Below are positions 7,201 to 16,030 of a DNA stretch of 33,121 nt, one piece after another. A program made the translations under genes and the position numbers. Numbering within the stretch: the stretch's first letter is position 1; each line of letters opens with the position of its first letter. This stretch comes from Lysobacterales bacterium (GTDB lineage Bacteria > Pseudomonadota > Gammaproteobacteria > Steroidobacterales > Steroidobacteraceae). The stretch is from assembly GCA_003819815.1 (NCBI GenBank), contig RPQJ01000028.1, positions 1-33,121 on the forward strand, read 5' to 3'. The notes under the pieces were generated by a model, which was not told the DNA's origin, did no database searches, and saw nothing but the letters and a program-made list of their open reading frames with translations.

Positions 7201-9038
7201 ACCTCGAGGTCCTGGATCCACGCCTCGCCGCCGTGGCCGTCCACGCAATAGGGGCGCTCGTTGAGGATCCGCAGGTCGAAGTTCTCGAGCAGCGGCAGCA
7301 GGTCCGACATCGCGATCGGCCCGCCGCGCCGATAGAGCCGCAGGTGCAGCGCCTGCCGGCCGCGCCGGCCGCGTTGCAGCGCGAGGCCGAGCGACTCGGG
7401 TTCGGACGAGAGCGCGCCGAGCTCCACCACGTCGGCGATCGCCTCGGCCGCGGTGAGGTCCTCCTGGTACGAGACCGGAAACGCACCGGCGAAGCGCTCG
7501 GCGAGGCTCTCGGCCGCGTCGGGCAGGCGCTGGCGCAGCTCGTCGCGCAGGCGGTCCTCCCACGTCCGCAGGGTCTCCGTGATGCGTCGCTCGATGCGAT
7601 CGACGTCCGCGGTGACGTTGCGCTCCGGGTTCGTGCGCACGAGCGTGTGCAGGCGCGCGAGCGCGGATTCCGAGATCTGCACCTGGGATTCGAGCGTCTC
7701 GCCACCGAGTTCCTCGATGAGGATCTGTTCGATGCGCTGGCGGGCCTGCGTGTTGTAGCGGTCGCGTGGGACGAACAGCAGGCAGGAAAAGAACCGCTGG
7801 TAGGGGTCGCGGCGCAGCAGCAGCCGCACGCGGCGGCGCTCGTACAGGTTCACGATGCTTCGGAATGCGCGCACGAGCTCCGGCACGCTCGCCTGGAACA
7901 GCTCGTCACGCGGATGCGCCTCGATCACGTGCATCAGCGCCTTGCCGTCGTGGCTCACGGGCGAGACGCCGATAACCTCGACGACGCGCTGCACCTTGTC
8001 CCGCAGCATCGGGATCGACCAAGGGCTCGCGCTGTAGGTGGCCGAGGTGAAGAGCCCGACGAAGCGCCGCTCGCCGACGACGCGCCCTTTCGAATCGAAC
8101 GTCTTCACACCGACGTAGTCGAGGTAGGTCGCGCGGTGGATGGTCGAGATGGAGTTGGCCTTCGTCACCACCAGCAGCGATGGCTCGCGCGCCTTGCGAC
8201 GGATTTCGCCGCGCAGCACCGTCACCTGCGGCTTCGGCCGCCCGGCACCGGTGCGCAGCAGGCCGAGGCCCGAGCGCGGGACGGGCGCGAGGCGGTCGGC
8301 CGTCGCGCCTCTCACGAGGCGATACTCGCGGTAGCCGAGGAATGTGAAATGATTGCCGGCGAGCCAGGACAGGAAGTCGCTCGCCTCGGCCGACTCCGCC
8401 CGCGTGATGCCCGGGACCTTGCCCTGCAGTTCGGCCGACAGGCTCCGGGCACGCTCGAGCATGCGCGGCCAGTCGTCGACCGCGACCCGCACGTCGGAGA
8501 GGATCGTCTCGATCCGTGCCTCGAGTTCGCCCCGCTTCGCATCCGTGGCGATGCGATCGACCTCGATGCGCTGCCAGGATTCGGCGATGCCTTCCGCCGC
8601 GTCGTCCTCGAGCAGTCTGCCGAGCCGGCCGTTACGGTCGCGCACCGCGCGGAAGAGGGGATGCACCATCGTGTGCAGCGACAGCCCGGATCCGTTCAGG
8701 ACCATGGCGAGGGAGTCGACCAGGAACGGCATGTCGTCGGTCACGACCTCGACCACGGTGTGCGGCGACGTCCAGCCGTCCTGCGCTATGGTCGGGTTGA
8801 ACACGCGCGCGAGCGCGCGGCCGGGGCGGCGTACGGTGCCGAACCGCAGGTGGCCGGCGGCCGCAACCGCGAGCGACGTCGGGTCGCTCGAGCGCAGATC
8901 GCCCTCGTCGACGCCCCGGTAGTAGTTCCGGACGAAGCCCTCGAGCGATACGGGCAGCCCTCGTGCCTTCGTCGTGCGGGCCTGCGCGGCTATGGCATCG
9001 ATCAGGCGCTGGCGCGCCGCCGGTATGGAGCCTGGCAT
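4215..9038 (-). CDS. gdhB: NAD-dependent glutamate dehydrogenase, large (GDH-180) type
   Basis: A 1607-residue protein of the bacterial GDH-180 family, which deaminates L-glutamate to 2-oxoglutarate and ammonium with NAD. This is a catabolic enzyme regulated by ligands such as arginine or aspartate in known members. The N-terminal half (about 1-640) holds the ACT-like regulatory region. The catalytic region includes RGGLRWSDR, LMKAQNVKNTVIVPVGAKGG (substrate-binding lysines), GIGDMAGDVFGNG and GGNLGLSQLGRIEYA. A long helical C-terminal domain follows. Length and motifs indicate an intact gene. The ATG at 9038 is preceded by AAGGAC. It has its own promoter and is translationally coupled to the downstream glycosyltransferase. 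It could regenerate 2-oxoglutarate from glutamate produced when branched-chain amino acids are transaminated (inference from context). Confidence 0.97.
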   Translation of the reverse strand: MPGSIPAARQRLIDAIAAQARTTKARGLPVSLEGFVRNYYRGVDEGDLRSSDPTSLAVAAAGHLRFGTVRRPGRALARVFNPTIAQDGWTSPHTVVEVVTDDMPFLVDSLAMVLNGSGLSLHTMVHPLFRAVRDRNGRLGRLLEDDAAEGIAESWQRIEVDRIATDAKRGELEARIETILSDVRVAVDDWPRMLERARSLSAELQGKVPGITRAESAEASDFLSWLAGNHFTFLGYREYRLVRGATADRLAPVPRSGLGLLRTGAGRPKPQVTVLRGEIRRKAREPSLLVVTKANSISTIHRATYLDYVGVKTFDSKGRVVGERRFVGLFTSATYSASPWSIPMLRDKVQRVVEVIGVSPVSHDGKALMHVIEAHPRDELFQASVPELVRAFRSIVNLYERRRVRLLLRRDPYQRFFSCLLFVPRDRYNTQARQRIEQILIEELGGETLESQVQISESALARLHTLVRTNPERNVTADVDRIERRITETLRTWEDRLRDELRQRLPDAAESLAERFAGAFPVSYQEDLTAAEAIADVVELGALSSEPESLGLALQRGRRGRQALHLRLYRRGGPIAMSDLLPLLENFDLRILNERPYCVDGHGGEAWIQDLEVVHAGGRELDPAQVGLRFEEAFFAVWQGRAESDGYNRLVLAAGLDWRQAVVLRAAGRYLLQTGLPFSQRYMESVLAANPDIAARLAWAFEARFDPKLPDARRKSQQASLAEELDEALERVRSPDDDRILRALRAVLTTALRTNHFQLDAAGAPKPYLSFKLDPKSLPELPKPRPMFEIWVYSPRVEGVHLRMGKVARGGLRWSDRREDFRTEILGLMKAQNVKNTVIVPVGAKGGFVPKRLPTGARDEIQREGTECYKTFIRGLLDLTDNVAGTRVVPPRDTVRHDPDDPYLVVAADKGTATFSDTANAVAAEYEFWLGDAFASGGSAGYDHKKMGITARGAWECVKRHFREMGIDTQSQDFTVAGIGDMAGDVFGNGLLLSPHIRLVAAFNHQHIFLDPDPDTARSFLERQRLFALPRSSWADYDAGTISKGGGVFPRDAKEIALSPQARALLGIDTPRAKPHEVIRAILKLTVDLLWNGGIGTYVKASWEANAAIGDRANDALRVDGRELRCRVVGEGGNLGLSQLGRIEYALHGGRVNTDFLDNSGGVDCSDHEVNIKILLDVVQRRTRLTRGARNRLLAQMTDDVADLVLRDNYLQSQAISLLEATAVDRLGEHAHFIRLLELEGTLDRALEYLPSAEEIEERQRAGKGLTRPELAMLQSYSKISLSGQLIQSNVPEDPYLGRELDRYFPDRLARRYSKLLGEHRLRREIIVTATTNSIVNRMGPTFVSRTQQDAGTDAATVARAYTIGREAFEVRLLWQQIERLDNRVPAAVQYSMTQDTLALIRQVTYWLIQRHRGALGIEKQVARLRPGIEVLSAALPQWLHGLERSAFDARAADLMSGGVPAPLAKHIAACPALHSAPDIVELAEGLGVSVATAARTYFEVAATFGFDWLRARIEALDVHGHWHAVARGSLREALFDANRALARRVLEEIREQDPSKAVQAWSEKHAAATVHARGIVADMRAQQAPVDFASLSVALQNARRLAVAER

Positions 9039-9071
9039 GTCGTTGTCCTTTTCGATCGATTGCCCCCGAGG

Positions 9072-9090
9072 CCGGGATTATAGATCCCGG
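9072..9090 (-). promoter_or_regulatory. Glutamate dehydrogenase promoter inside a perfect palindrome
   Basis: CCGGGAT (9072-9078) and ATCCCGG (9084-9090) form a perfect 7-bp inverted repeat with a 5-nt spacer. On the minus strand the consensus -10 TATAAT (9082-9077) sits inside it, 38 bases before the ATG. No good -35 is visible, so an activator or a dominant -10 is possible. The layout is that of an operator over the core promoter. Confidence 0.6.
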
Positions 9091-9108
9091 TCCGCCAGCC
9101 CGTCCGGC

Positions 9109-9660
9109 TCAGCGTGCGGGTCGGCGCCTTGCCGTCCGGTGCCTGCCCGTGGCTGCCTTCGCCGGCCCGGTCGCCGCGCCGCGCGCCGCCAGTTTCCGTG
9201 CCTTGTCGAACAGCGTCCTGAGCAGGACGTCGAGCCGCCCACGCTCGGTCGCATCGAGCCCGTCGAGCAGTTCCGCCTCGAACCGGAGCGCGAGCGGGGC
9301 GACCGCCCGGTAGACGGCGCCTCCCGCCGCGGAAAGCCGCAGGACCGAACGGCGGCGGTCCTCCCTCGACACGCGCCGACGGACGCGCCCGGCCCGCAGC
9401 AGGCGCGACACCGCACGGCTCACGGTCACCGCGTCCATGCGCGTGAGCGCTCCCACCTCGGCCGCCGAGATTCCCGGGTGCCGCGCGAGCACGGCGACGA
9501 CGCGCCACTCCGGGATGCTGAGGCCGTAGCGGTTGCGGTAGGCGAGCGCGATCGCGTCGCTCACCACGTTGCTGAGCACGGAGAGGCGGTAGGGCAGGAA
9601 GCTCTCAAGCTCGATGAGCGATGCGGAGTGCGACCGTGAATCTGGATCGGAGTGGGGCAT
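9109..9660 (-). CDS. MarR-family transcriptional regulator
   Basis: A 183-residue winged-helix regulator. The conserved LSIPEWRVVAVLARHPGISAAE (residues 47-68) leads into the recognition helix region MDAVTVSRAVSRLLRAGRVRRR (75-96). The wing DRRRSVLRLSAAG (101-113) follows. MarR proteins are usually dimeric repressors released by phenolic or acyl-CoA-type ligands. An odd feature is the C-terminal tail, from about residue 156 on, which is rich in Ala, Lys and Arg and could add nonspecific DNA contacts. It follows zapE by 28 nt on the same strand and lies immediately upstream of the glutamate dehydrogenase promoter, which carries a palindrome. Control of that gene is a reasonable guess but unproven. 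Confidence 0.88.
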   Translation of the reverse strand: MPHSDPDSRSHSASLIELESFLPYRLSVLSNVVSDAIALAYRNRYGLSIPEWRVVAVLARHPGISAAEVGALTRMDAVTVSRAVSRLLRAGRVRRRVSREDRRRSVLRLSAAGGAVYRAVAPLALRFEAELLDGLDATERGRLDVLLRTLFDKARKLAARGAATGPAKAATGRHRTARRRPAR

Positions 9661-9688
9661 TGGTCTCGGGTGCGAAGGCTCGGCGAGG

Positions 9689-10837
9689 TCAGGGCCGGTG
9701 CGGCCGGGCGAGGTACTCGTGGGACTGCATCTCGGCGAGACGGCTCCGCGTGCGCGCGAACTCGAATGCGAGCCGCTCGCCGCGGTACAGGCTGTCCGCA
9801 GGCGCGTGCGCCGACAGCACGAGCTTCACGTTGCGGTCGTAGAATTCGTCCACGAGCGCGATGAAGCGGCGCGCCGGATCGTTGCGGCCGTCTTCGAGGA
9901 CGGGTACGCCGGTGACGAACACCGTGTGGAAATCGCGGGCGATCTCGACGTAGTCGGCCGTGCCGCGCGGGCCCTCGCAGAGCGCTTCGAAGTCGAACCA
10001 GGCGACGTCGGCGGATTGCCGCCGCAGCGGGATCGGGCGCCCCTCGACGACGAGCGTCCCGCCGGTCGCACCCGGGCCGCCCGCGATCTCCTCGAACCGG
10101 CGGGCGAGCGCCGATTCGGCGTCGGGCCGGCCCGCGTCGAGGTAGAGCGGCGCCTTCTCGAGCTGGCGCAGGCGGTAGTCGCAGCCTGCATCCACGTTGA
10201 TGGTTTCGGTGCAGCGCTCGATCAGCGCGATCGCCGGAAGGAAGCGGCTGCGCTGCAGTCCGTCGCGATACAGTTCCGACGGTGGCGCGTTCGACGTGAA
10301 GACCAGCGTGGTGCCGCGGTCGACGAGCCCCGTGTAGAGGCCCGAGAGCAGCATCGCGTCCGTGATGTCGCTGACGTAGAGCTCGTCCAGGCACAGGACG
10401 CGCGCATCGCGGGCGATCTCCGCGGCAACCCGGTCGAGCGGCTCCTCGACCTCGCGGAGATCCCGCAGCCGCTCGTGGACTTCCTTCATGAAGCGGTGGA
10501 AGTGGTCGCGGCGACCGGGCACCGGCAGGTGCGCGTGGAATAGATCCATGAGGAAGGTCTTGCCGCGGCCGACCCCGCCCCACAGGTAGATTCCGCGTTC
10601 GCCGGGGTCGCGCTCGGCTCCGAGACGCTCCCGCAGCCGGGCGATGATGCCGCGCCGCGGGATCGCGCCGGGCTCGAGTCGCGACCGCAGGTCCTCGAGT
10701 CGTGCCACGGCCTGCAGCTGCGCTGCATCGGGCTGGTAGCCGTGACGCTCCAGCGCGTCGCGGTAGGCGCGCGTCAGCACCCCGCGCTCCGGGGCGCGCC
10801 GTGCCGCGGCCTCAGCCCGCGAGCTCGGGCCGGTCAC
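9689..10837 (-). CDS. zapE: Cell division protein ZapE (AFG1-like ATPase)
   Basis: A 382-residue AAA-type P-loop ATPase matching ZapE along its length. The Walker A motif GGVGRGKT is at 87-94, followed by [24 protein letters not shown], Walker [33 protein letters not shown] and a C-terminus ending [14 protein letters not shown]. In E. coli ZapE associates with the FtsZ ring and is needed under anaerobic or heat stress; eukaryotic AFG1/LACE1 acts in mitochondrial protein quality control. The GTG start at 10837 overlaps the acetoacetyl-CoA synthetase gene by 26 nt. A GTG about 19 codons inside is an alternative start outside that overlap. Its place between lipid genes is unusual and suggests co-transcription with them. 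Confidence 0.93.
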   Translation of the reverse strand: MTGPSSRAEAAARRAPERGVLTRAYRDALERHGYQPDAAQLQAVARLEDLRSRLEPGAIPRRGIIARLRERLGAERDPGERGIYLWGGVGRGKTFLMDLFHAHLPVPGRRDHFHRFMKEVHERLRDLREVEEPLDRVAAEIARDARVLCLDELYVSDITDAMLLSGLYTGLVDRGTTLVFTSNAPPSELYRDGLQRSRFLPAIALIERCTETINVDAGCDYRLRQLEKAPLYLDAGRPDAESALARRFEEIAGGPGATGGTLVVEGRPIPLRRQSADVAWFDFEALCEGPRGTADYVEIARDFHTVFVTGVPVLEDGRNDPARRFIALVDEFYDRNVKLVLSAHAPADSLYRGERLAFEFARTRSRLAEMQSHEYLARPHRP

Positions 10838-12758
10838 GGAAATGCTCGAGCGCCGCGGGGTTCGCGAGCGCGTCGGTGTTCTTGACCGGGCGCCCGTGGA
10901 TCACGTTGCGGACCGCGAGCTCGACGATCTTGCCGCTGATGGTCCGCGGGATGTCCGGTACCGCCACGATGCGCGCCGGTACGTGGCGCGGCGTCGCGTT
11001 GCGGCGGATCGTGTCGCGGATCCGCTGCTCGAGCGCCGCGTCGAGCGCGACCCCGGGACGCAGCCGCACGAACAGCACGACGCGCACGTCGTTGTCCCAT
11101 TCCTGGCCGACCGCGAGGCTCTCGAGGATCTCCTCGAGCTTCTCGACCTGGCGATAGATCTCGGCGGTGCCGATGCGCACGCCACCCGGGTTCAGCACGG
11201 CGTCCGAACGCCCGAGGATCACGAAGCCTCCGTGCTCGGTCTCGACCGCGTAGTCGCCGTGGCACCAGACCCCGGGGTAGCGCTCGAAATACGCCGCGCG
11301 GTACTTCGAGCCGTCGGCATCGCCCCAGAACCCGAGTGGCATCGAAGGGAATGCGGCGCTGCAGACAAGTTCGCCTCTTTCGCCGCGGACCGGCCGGCCC
11401 GCGTCGTCGTAGACCTCGGTCCGCATGCCGAGGCCGGGCGACTGGATCTCGCCGCGATACACCGGCAGCCACGGATTGCCGAGGCAGAAGCACGAGATGA
11501 TGTCGGTGCCGCCCGAGATCGAGGCGAGGTGCACGTCGGACTTGATCGCCGCGTACACGTAGTCGAACTGCTCCGGCGCGAGCGGCGATCCGGTCGAGAC
11601 CACCGTGCGCAGCGCGCGCAGGTCGAACGAGGCTGCGGGCACGCCGCCGGCCTTGTCGAGTGCGGAGAGGTACTTGGGGCTCGTGCCGAACATCGTCACC
11701 CGCTCGCGCTCCGCGAGCCGCCACAGCACGTCGCGGTCGGGCGCGAAAGGCGAACCGTCGTAGAGCACGAGCGTGCAGCCGCTCGCGAGCGCGCTCACGA
11801 GCCAGTTCCACATCATCCAGCCGCAGGTCGTGTAGAAGAAGAGCCGGTCGTCGGGCTTCAGGTCGACGTGCAGCACGTGTTCCTTGCGGTGCTGCAGCAG
11901 CGTGCCGCCGACCCCGTGCACGATGCATTTCGGCACGCCCGTCGTGCCCGACGAATACATGACGAAGAGCGGCGTCGCGAAGGGCACCCGGACGAACCCG
12001 GGCATCGTGCCGGGCGTGCCGAACTCGCGGTAGTCCACCGCGAAGGGCAGGGCAGCCGTATCCGGCGGGTCCTTCAGGTACGGGATCACGACGACGCGCT
12101 CGACCGACGGCAAGCGCTCGACAACGCCGCGCACCGCCGCGAGCGAGTCGATTTCCTTGCCGTTGTAGTGGTAGCCGTCCGCGGCGAACAGCACGCGCGG
12201 CGCAACCTGGCCGAAGCGGTCGAGCACGCCATTGAGGCCGAAGTCCGGGGAGCAGGACGTCCACGCGGCGCCGAGGCTCGTCGCGGCGAGCATCGCGACC
12301 ACGGCCTCGGGGACGTTCGGCACGAAGCCTGCGACGACGTCACCGGGCCCGATGCCGAGCGCGCGGAGTCCGGCGGCGACACGACCCACCTCGGCGCGGA
12401 GTTCGCGGTAACTCAGTTGTCGGCGGTCGCCGCGCTCGTTGGCGAACACCAGTGCCGGGTGGTCGTCGTCGCGGGCGAGCAGGTTCTCGGCGTAGTTGAG
12501 CCGCGTGTCCTCGAACCAGGTCGCGCCCGGCATGCGATCGCCGTCGCGCAGCACGGGGGCGCGTCCGGGAGTCCACGCCACGTCCGTGAACTCTGCCACC
12601 GCGGGCCAGAATCGCTCCCGCGCCTCGACCGACCAGCGCCAGAGGTCCGCGTAGTCCCCGTCCGGGGCCCCGTGGCGCGCGCGCGCGCAGGCCGCGAAGC
12701 GCGTCAGGTTCGAGCCGGCGACGCGAGTCGCCGGAGGCGACCAGATCGGCTCGTTCAT
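10812..12758 (-). CDS. aacS: Acetoacetyl-CoA synthetase
   Basis: An adenylate-forming enzyme of 648 residues, the usual length for acetoacetate-CoA ligase. It activates acetoacetate with ATP and CoA to acetoacetyl-CoA. The P-loop-like [10 protein letters not shown] is at 268-277 and GGTDI follows in the core. The C-terminal lysine motif ISGKIVE and the family-specific ending [14 protein letters not shown] are clear. The frame is open to 12899, but the ATG at 12758 gives the family N-terminus; the extra stretch lies inside the ETF-QO gene. It starts 4 nt after the ETF-QO stop, so coupling is likely. Together with the nearby thiolase it can salvage acetoacetate, for example from leucine breakdown, into acetyl-CoA. 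Confidence 0.96.
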   Translation of the reverse strand: MNEPIWSPPATRVAGSNLTRFAACARARHGAPDGDYADLWRWSVEARERFWPAVAEFTDVAWTPGRAPVLRDGDRMPGATWFEDTRLNYAENLLARDDDHPALVFANERGDRRQLSYRELRAEVGRVAAGLRALGIGPGDVVAGFVPNVPEAVVAMLAATSLGAAWTSCSPDFGLNGVLDRFGQVAPRVLFAADGYHYNGKEIDSLAAVRGVVERLPSVERVVVIPYLKDPPDTAALPFAVDYREFGTPGTMPGFVRVPFATPLFVMYSSGTTGVPKCIVHGVGGTLLQHRKEHVLHVDLKPDDRLFFYTTCGWMMWNWLVSALASGCTLVLYDGSPFAPDRDVLWRLAERERVTMFGTSPKYLSALDKAGGVPAASFDLRALRTVVSTGSPLAPEQFDYVYAAIKSDVHLASISGGTDIISCFCLGNPWLPVYRGEIQSPGLGMRTEVYDDAGRPVRGERGELVCSAAFPSMPLGFWGDADGSKYRAAYFERYPGVWCHGDYAVETEHGGFVILGRSDAVLNPGGVRIGTAEIYRQVEKLEEILESLAVGQEWDNDVRVVLFVRLRPGVALDAALEQRIRDTIRRNATPRHVPARIVAVPDIPRTISGKIVELAVRNVIHGRPVKNTDALANPAALEHFRDRPELAG

Positions 12759-12762
12759 GGCG

Positions 12763-14385
12763 CTACATGTTCTGGTAGTTCGGCCCGGACCCGCCTTCCG
12801 GCGTGGTCCACGTGATGATCTCGTACGGATCCTTGATGTCGCAGGCCTTGCAGTGCACGCAGTTCGCCGCGTTGATCTGCAGTCTGCGCCCGCCGGCACC
12901 GTCGTCGACCATCTCGTAGACGTGGGCCGGGCAGAAGTTCTGGCAGGGGTTGCCGTACTCGGCCGTGCAGCGGCTCACGCAGATGTTCGTGTCGAGTACC
13001 TTGAGGTGCACGGGCTGCGACTCTTCGTGGGTGTTTCCCGCGAAGAACACCGCGCTCACGCGGTCGCGCGGCTTGAGCGCGCGCTCGCCCCACGAGCGAT
13101 CGGGCGAGGCATGCTGGTCGAGCCGCTCGAGCGCGGACCAGTCCGCGTGGTTGCGGAGCGTCCACGGTACGTGGCCGCCCGTGAGCGTCTCGAGCGCGCC
13201 GTTCGCCATGCCGCCCCACAGGCCGAGGCGGAAGCCCGGCCGGATGTTGCGCACCTTGTAGAGCTCGAGGCCGCCGGGGGAGTTGCGCCAGCGGCGGTCG
13301 AACCCCGCGCTCGCGACCGTCTCGGCGATCTGCTCGGCCGCGCACACGCCCGAGCGCAGCGCCTGGTGCACGCCCTTGATCTTCGGCACGTTGAGCGTGC
13401 CGCCCGCGTCGCCCACGAGCACCGCGCCCGGCATTTCGAGCGTCGGCATCGACTGCCAGCCGCCCTCGACGATCGTGCGCGCGCCGTACGTCAGGAGTTC
13501 GCCGCCGTCGAGCAGCGAGCGGATCGACGCGTGGTTCTTGAACTGCTGGAACGCCTCGAACGGCTGGAAGCGCGGGTCGGCGTAGTCGAGGCCGACGACG
13601 AAGCCCACGTACACGCGGTCCTGGTCGAGATGGTAGAGGAAGCTGCCGCCGTAGGTGCCCTGGTCCATCGGGAAGCCGACGGTGTGCTGGATCAGGCCCG
13701 GCTCCACGCGTCCCGCCGGGAGCTGCCAGAGTTCCTTGAACCCGAGGCCGTAGGTCTGCGGCGACTTGCCGGCGTCGAGCCGGTAGCGCTTGATCAGCAC
13801 CTTCGAGACGCTGCCACGGCAGCCTTCGGCGAGCACGGTCACCCTGGCGCGGATCTCGGGGCCCGGCGCGAAATTCGGGCCCGGCGTGCCGTCCTTCTCG
13901 AGTCCCATGTCGCCGATGCGCACGCCCGCCACCGCCCCGTTGCCGTCGAAGACGGGGGCGGCAGCGGCGAAGCCCGCGAACACATCGCAGCCGGCGGCTT
14001 CGGCCTTGCCAGCGAGGTAGGAGACGAGGTTGCCGAGCGAAACGATGAAGTTGCCGTGGTTGTGCATCTGCGGTGGCGTCGGCAGCTTGTAGCGCTTCGT
14101 GCGCGTGAGCATCGCGAACTCGTCGCGCGCAGCCGGGACGCGGATGCCCTTGTATTCGTCGCGCCACTCCGGCAAGAGCGCGTCGAGCGGGCCCGGCTCG
14201 ATCACCGCGCCTGACAGCGCATGCGCGCCGGCGGCCGACGCCTTTTCGAGCACGCAGACGTTCAGGTCGGGCTTGAGCTGTTTCAGGCGTATCGCGCAGG
14301 CGAGGCCGGCGGGACCGGCACCGACCACGACCACGTCGTATTCCATGACGTCGCGTTCGATGTTCTCGAGGGCCTGTTCGGACAT
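12763..14385 (-). CDS. Electron transfer flavoprotein:ubiquinone oxidoreductase (ETF-QO)
   Basis: A 540-residue membrane-associated FAD and 4Fe-4S enzyme that passes electrons from reduced ETF, and hence from acyl-CoA dehydrogenases, to ubiquinone. The FAD dinucleotide motif GAGPAGLA is at 22-29. The C-terminal cluster ligands are one Cys near 485 (FCPAHVYE) and Cys509, Cys512 and Cys515 (CVHCKAC). The C-terminus matches the family ending [12 protein letters not shown]. It is full length. It is first in a leftward unit with acetoacetyl-CoA synthetase and zapE. A probable promoter lies 60 bases upstream. ETF subunit genes themselves are not in the window. Confidence 0.97.
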   Translation of the reverse strand: MSEQALENIERDVMEYDVVVVGAGPAGLACAIRLKQLKPDLNVCVLEKASAAGAHALSGAVIEPGPLDALLPEWRDEYKGIRVPAARDEFAMLTRTKRYKLPTPPQMHNHGNFIVSLGNLVSYLAGKAEAAGCDVFAGFAAAAPVFDGNGAVAGVRIGDMGLEKDGTPGPNFAPGPEIRARVTVLAEGCRGSVSKVLIKRYRLDAGKSPQTYGLGFKELWQLPAGRVEPGLIQHTVGFPMDQGTYGGSFLYHLDQDRVYVGFVVGLDYADPRFQPFEAFQQFKNHASIRSLLDGGELLTYGARTIVEGGWQSMPTLEMPGAVLVGDAGGTLNVPKIKGVHQALRSGVCAAEQIAETVASAGFDRRWRNSPGGLELYKVRNIRPGFRLGLWGGMANGALETLTGGHVPWTLRNHADWSALERLDQHASPDRSWGERALKPRDRVSAVFFAGNTHEESQPVHLKVLDTNICVSRCTAEYGNPCQNFCPAHVYEMVDDGAGGRRLQINAANCVHCKACDIKDPYEIITWTTPEGGSGPNYQNM

Positions 14386-14444
14386 GGGTCACCTGTGGAC
14401 GTGAGCGGGCTGCGGGCACGGTCTCCCGCGCCCGCCGGTCCTCC

Positions 14445-14450
14445 ATTGTA
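14445..14450 (-). promoter_or_regulatory. Probable -10 element for the ETF-QO operon
   Basis: TACAAT on the minus strand matches the -10 consensus at five of six positions. It lies 59 bases upstream of the ETF-QO ATG in the 91-base gap after the HSD10-like gene. No convincing -35 is seen; the -35 position would fall around the end of the upstream gene. Confidence 0.45.
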
Positions 14451-14476
14451 GCGCTGCGGAGCCGACGGCCGCGCCG

Positions 14477-15244
14477 TCAGCGCGGGGCCATGCGGATCGC
14501 GCCGTCGAGGCGCACCGTCTCGCCGTTCAGCATGGGGTTCTCGACGACGTGGGCGACCAGCTGCGCGTACTCCGACGGCCGGCCGAGCCGCGGCGGGAAG
14601 GGCACCTGCCGGCCGAGGGATTCCCGGGCTTCCTCCGGCAGCGACGCCATCATCGGCGTCATGAAGAGCCCCGGCGCCACCGTGACGACGCGTATGCCAC
14701 TGCCCGCGAGCTCGCGGGCCATGGGCAGCGTCATGCCGACGATGCCGCCCTTCGAGGCCGCGTAGGCGACCTGGCCGATCTGCCCGTCGAACGCGGCGAC
14801 CGAGGCGGTCATCACGATGACTCCGCGCTCGCCGTCGGCGTTCGGCGAATTCGTCTGCATCGCAGCCGCGGCCGACTTGCACACGAGCAGCGTGCCGACG
14901 AGGTTGATCTCGACGACCTTGCGGAAGAAATCGCCCGGCATCGTGCCGTCCCTGCCGAGCATCCGCTTCGGCCAGCCGACGCCCGCGCAGTTCACCGCGA
15001 CGTCGATGCCGCCCATCGCGTGCACCGCGGCCGCGACCGCGCCGTCCACGGCAGCCTCGCTGGTCACGTCGCATTCGAGGTATCGGACGCGCTCGCCGAG
15101 CCGGTCCGCCGTGGCCGTCCCGGTGGCGGGGTTGACGTCGAGCAGCACGACCTGTCCGCCTGCCGCGGACACGGCCTCGGCCACCGCCTCGCCGAGGCCC
15201 GATGCGCCGCCCGTCACGATCGCCCGCGTGCTTCCGAGCCGCAT
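14477..15244 (-). CDS. HSD10-like 3-hydroxyacyl-CoA dehydrogenase (SDR family)
   Basis: A 255-residue short-chain dehydrogenase resembling type II 3-hydroxyacyl-CoA dehydrogenase / HSD17B10. The cofactor site is TGGASGLG (11-18), with LLDVN after the second strand, where Asp favours NAD. NCAGVGWPKRM, a Ser-Tyr-Lys triad with YAASKGG, and VTVAPGLFMTPM follow. The C-terminus NGETVRLDGAIRMAPR is strongly diagnostic of this subfamily. Known members oxidise 3-hydroxyacyl-CoAs, including 2-methyl-3-hydroxybutyryl-CoA of isoleucine breakdown. Its stop is 91 nt before ETF-QO and its start is 2 nt after the next SDR stop, so it forms a unit with the FabG-like SDR and thiolase. This is the strongest hint that the cluster handles branched acyl-CoAs. 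Confidence 0.9.
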   Translation of the reverse strand: MRLGSTRAIVTGGASGLGEAVAEAVSAAGGQVVLLDVNPATGTATADRLGERVRYLECDVTSEAAVDGAVAAAVHAMGGIDVAVNCAGVGWPKRMLGRDGTMPGDFFRKVVEINLVGTLLVCKSAAAAMQTNSPNADGERGVIVMTASVAAFDGQIGQVAYAASKGGIVGMTLPMARELAGSGIRVVTVAPGLFMTPMMASLPEEARESLGRQVPFPPRLGRPSEYAQLVAHVVENPMLNGETVRLDGAIRMAPR

Positions 15245-15246
15245 GG

Positions 15247-16008
15247 TCAGAGCCTCAGTCCGCCGTCAATGTCGATGCTGCGGCCGGTGTAGAAGTCATT
15301 CTCCGCGACGAAGACGGCGGCGTGACCGATCTCCTCGGGCAGGCCCAGGCGCCTGAGCGGGACCGGAGCGGTCACCTTGTCCAGCATCTCGGGCGGCATG
15401 CCTGCGAGCAGCTCGGTGCGCGTGAAGCCGGGCGCGATCGAGGCCGAGCGGATGCCGTAGCGCGCGAGTTCCTTCGCCCAGACGACGCTCATCGCGGTGA
15501 CGCCGGCCTTGGCGGCCGAGTAGTTCGTCTGCCCCGCGTTGCCTGCCTTCGAGATGCTCGCGATGTTGATGATGACCCCGCCGTTGCCGAGGCCGATCAT
15601 GCGCTCCGCGGCCTCGCGGCCGCACAGGAAGACGCCGGTCAGATTGACGTCGATGACCGCCTGCCACTGCTCGAGCCCCATCTTGCCCGTGACCTTGCCG
15701 TCCCTGGCCTTCACGAGCAGTCCGTCCTTGATGATGCCCGCGTTGTTCACGATCACGTCGAGCCGGCCGTGGTCCGCGACGATCGCGTCGAGCGCTGCGG
15801 CCACCTGATCCTCGCGCGCGACGTTGGCGACGTAGGTCCGCACGTCCACGCCGCGCCCTGCGAAGTCCGCGCGTGCCGCGTCGAGATCCGCGGCACCGAG
15901 GTCCACCAGTGCGACACGCGCGCCCTTCCCGGCGAAAGCCGACGCGATGGCCCGGCCGATCCCACGCGCGCCGCCGGTGACGGCGACGACCTTGTCCTTC
16001 AGCTGCAT
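15247..16008 (-). CDS. FabG-like SDR, 3-oxoacyl reductase / 3-hydroxyacyl-CoA dehydrogenase
   Basis: A 253-residue classical SDR with TGGARGIG at 11-18, NNAGI, a catalytic Ser in NIASISK, YSAAK (Tyr and Lys) and the C-terminal GGLRL typical of FabG-type enzymes. VDLGAADLD after the second strand, with Asp, suggests NAD use and hence an oxidative rather than biosynthetic role; this is inference. Two nucleotides separate it from the downstream HSD10-like gene and 22 nt from the upstream thiolase gene, so the three are surely co-transcribed. The exact substrate cannot be read from the sequence; acetoacetyl-CoA reductase is the main alternative. Confidence 0.86.
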   Translation of the reverse strand: MQLKDKVVAVTGGARGIGRAIASAFAGKGARVALVDLGAADLDAARADFAGRGVDVRTYVANVAREDQVAAALDAIVADHGRLDVIVNNAGIIKDGLLVKARDGKVTGKMGLEQWQAVIDVNLTGVFLCGREAAERMIGLGNGGVIINIASISKAGNAGQTNYSAAKAGVTAMSVVWAKELARYGIRSASIAPGFTRTELLAGMPPEMLDKVTAPVPLRRLGLPEEIGHAAVFVAENDFYTGRSIDIDGGLRL

Positions 16009-16030
16009 TTGCGGTCCTCGGTGGTGCGTG

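Noticed and set aside
4323-9083. A 1586-codon open frame on the plus strand opposite the glutamate dehydrogenase gene
   Set aside because: It is an antisense shadow caused by strong GC bias at third codon positions. Its translation is low-complexity, rich in Arg, Ala and Val, with no recognisable domain, while the minus strand matches a known family along its whole length.
10842-14214. Long plus-strand frames opposite acetoacetyl-CoA synthetase and ETF-QO
   Set aside because: Same GC-driven antisense effect; there is no protein-like composition and clear genes lie on the other strand.
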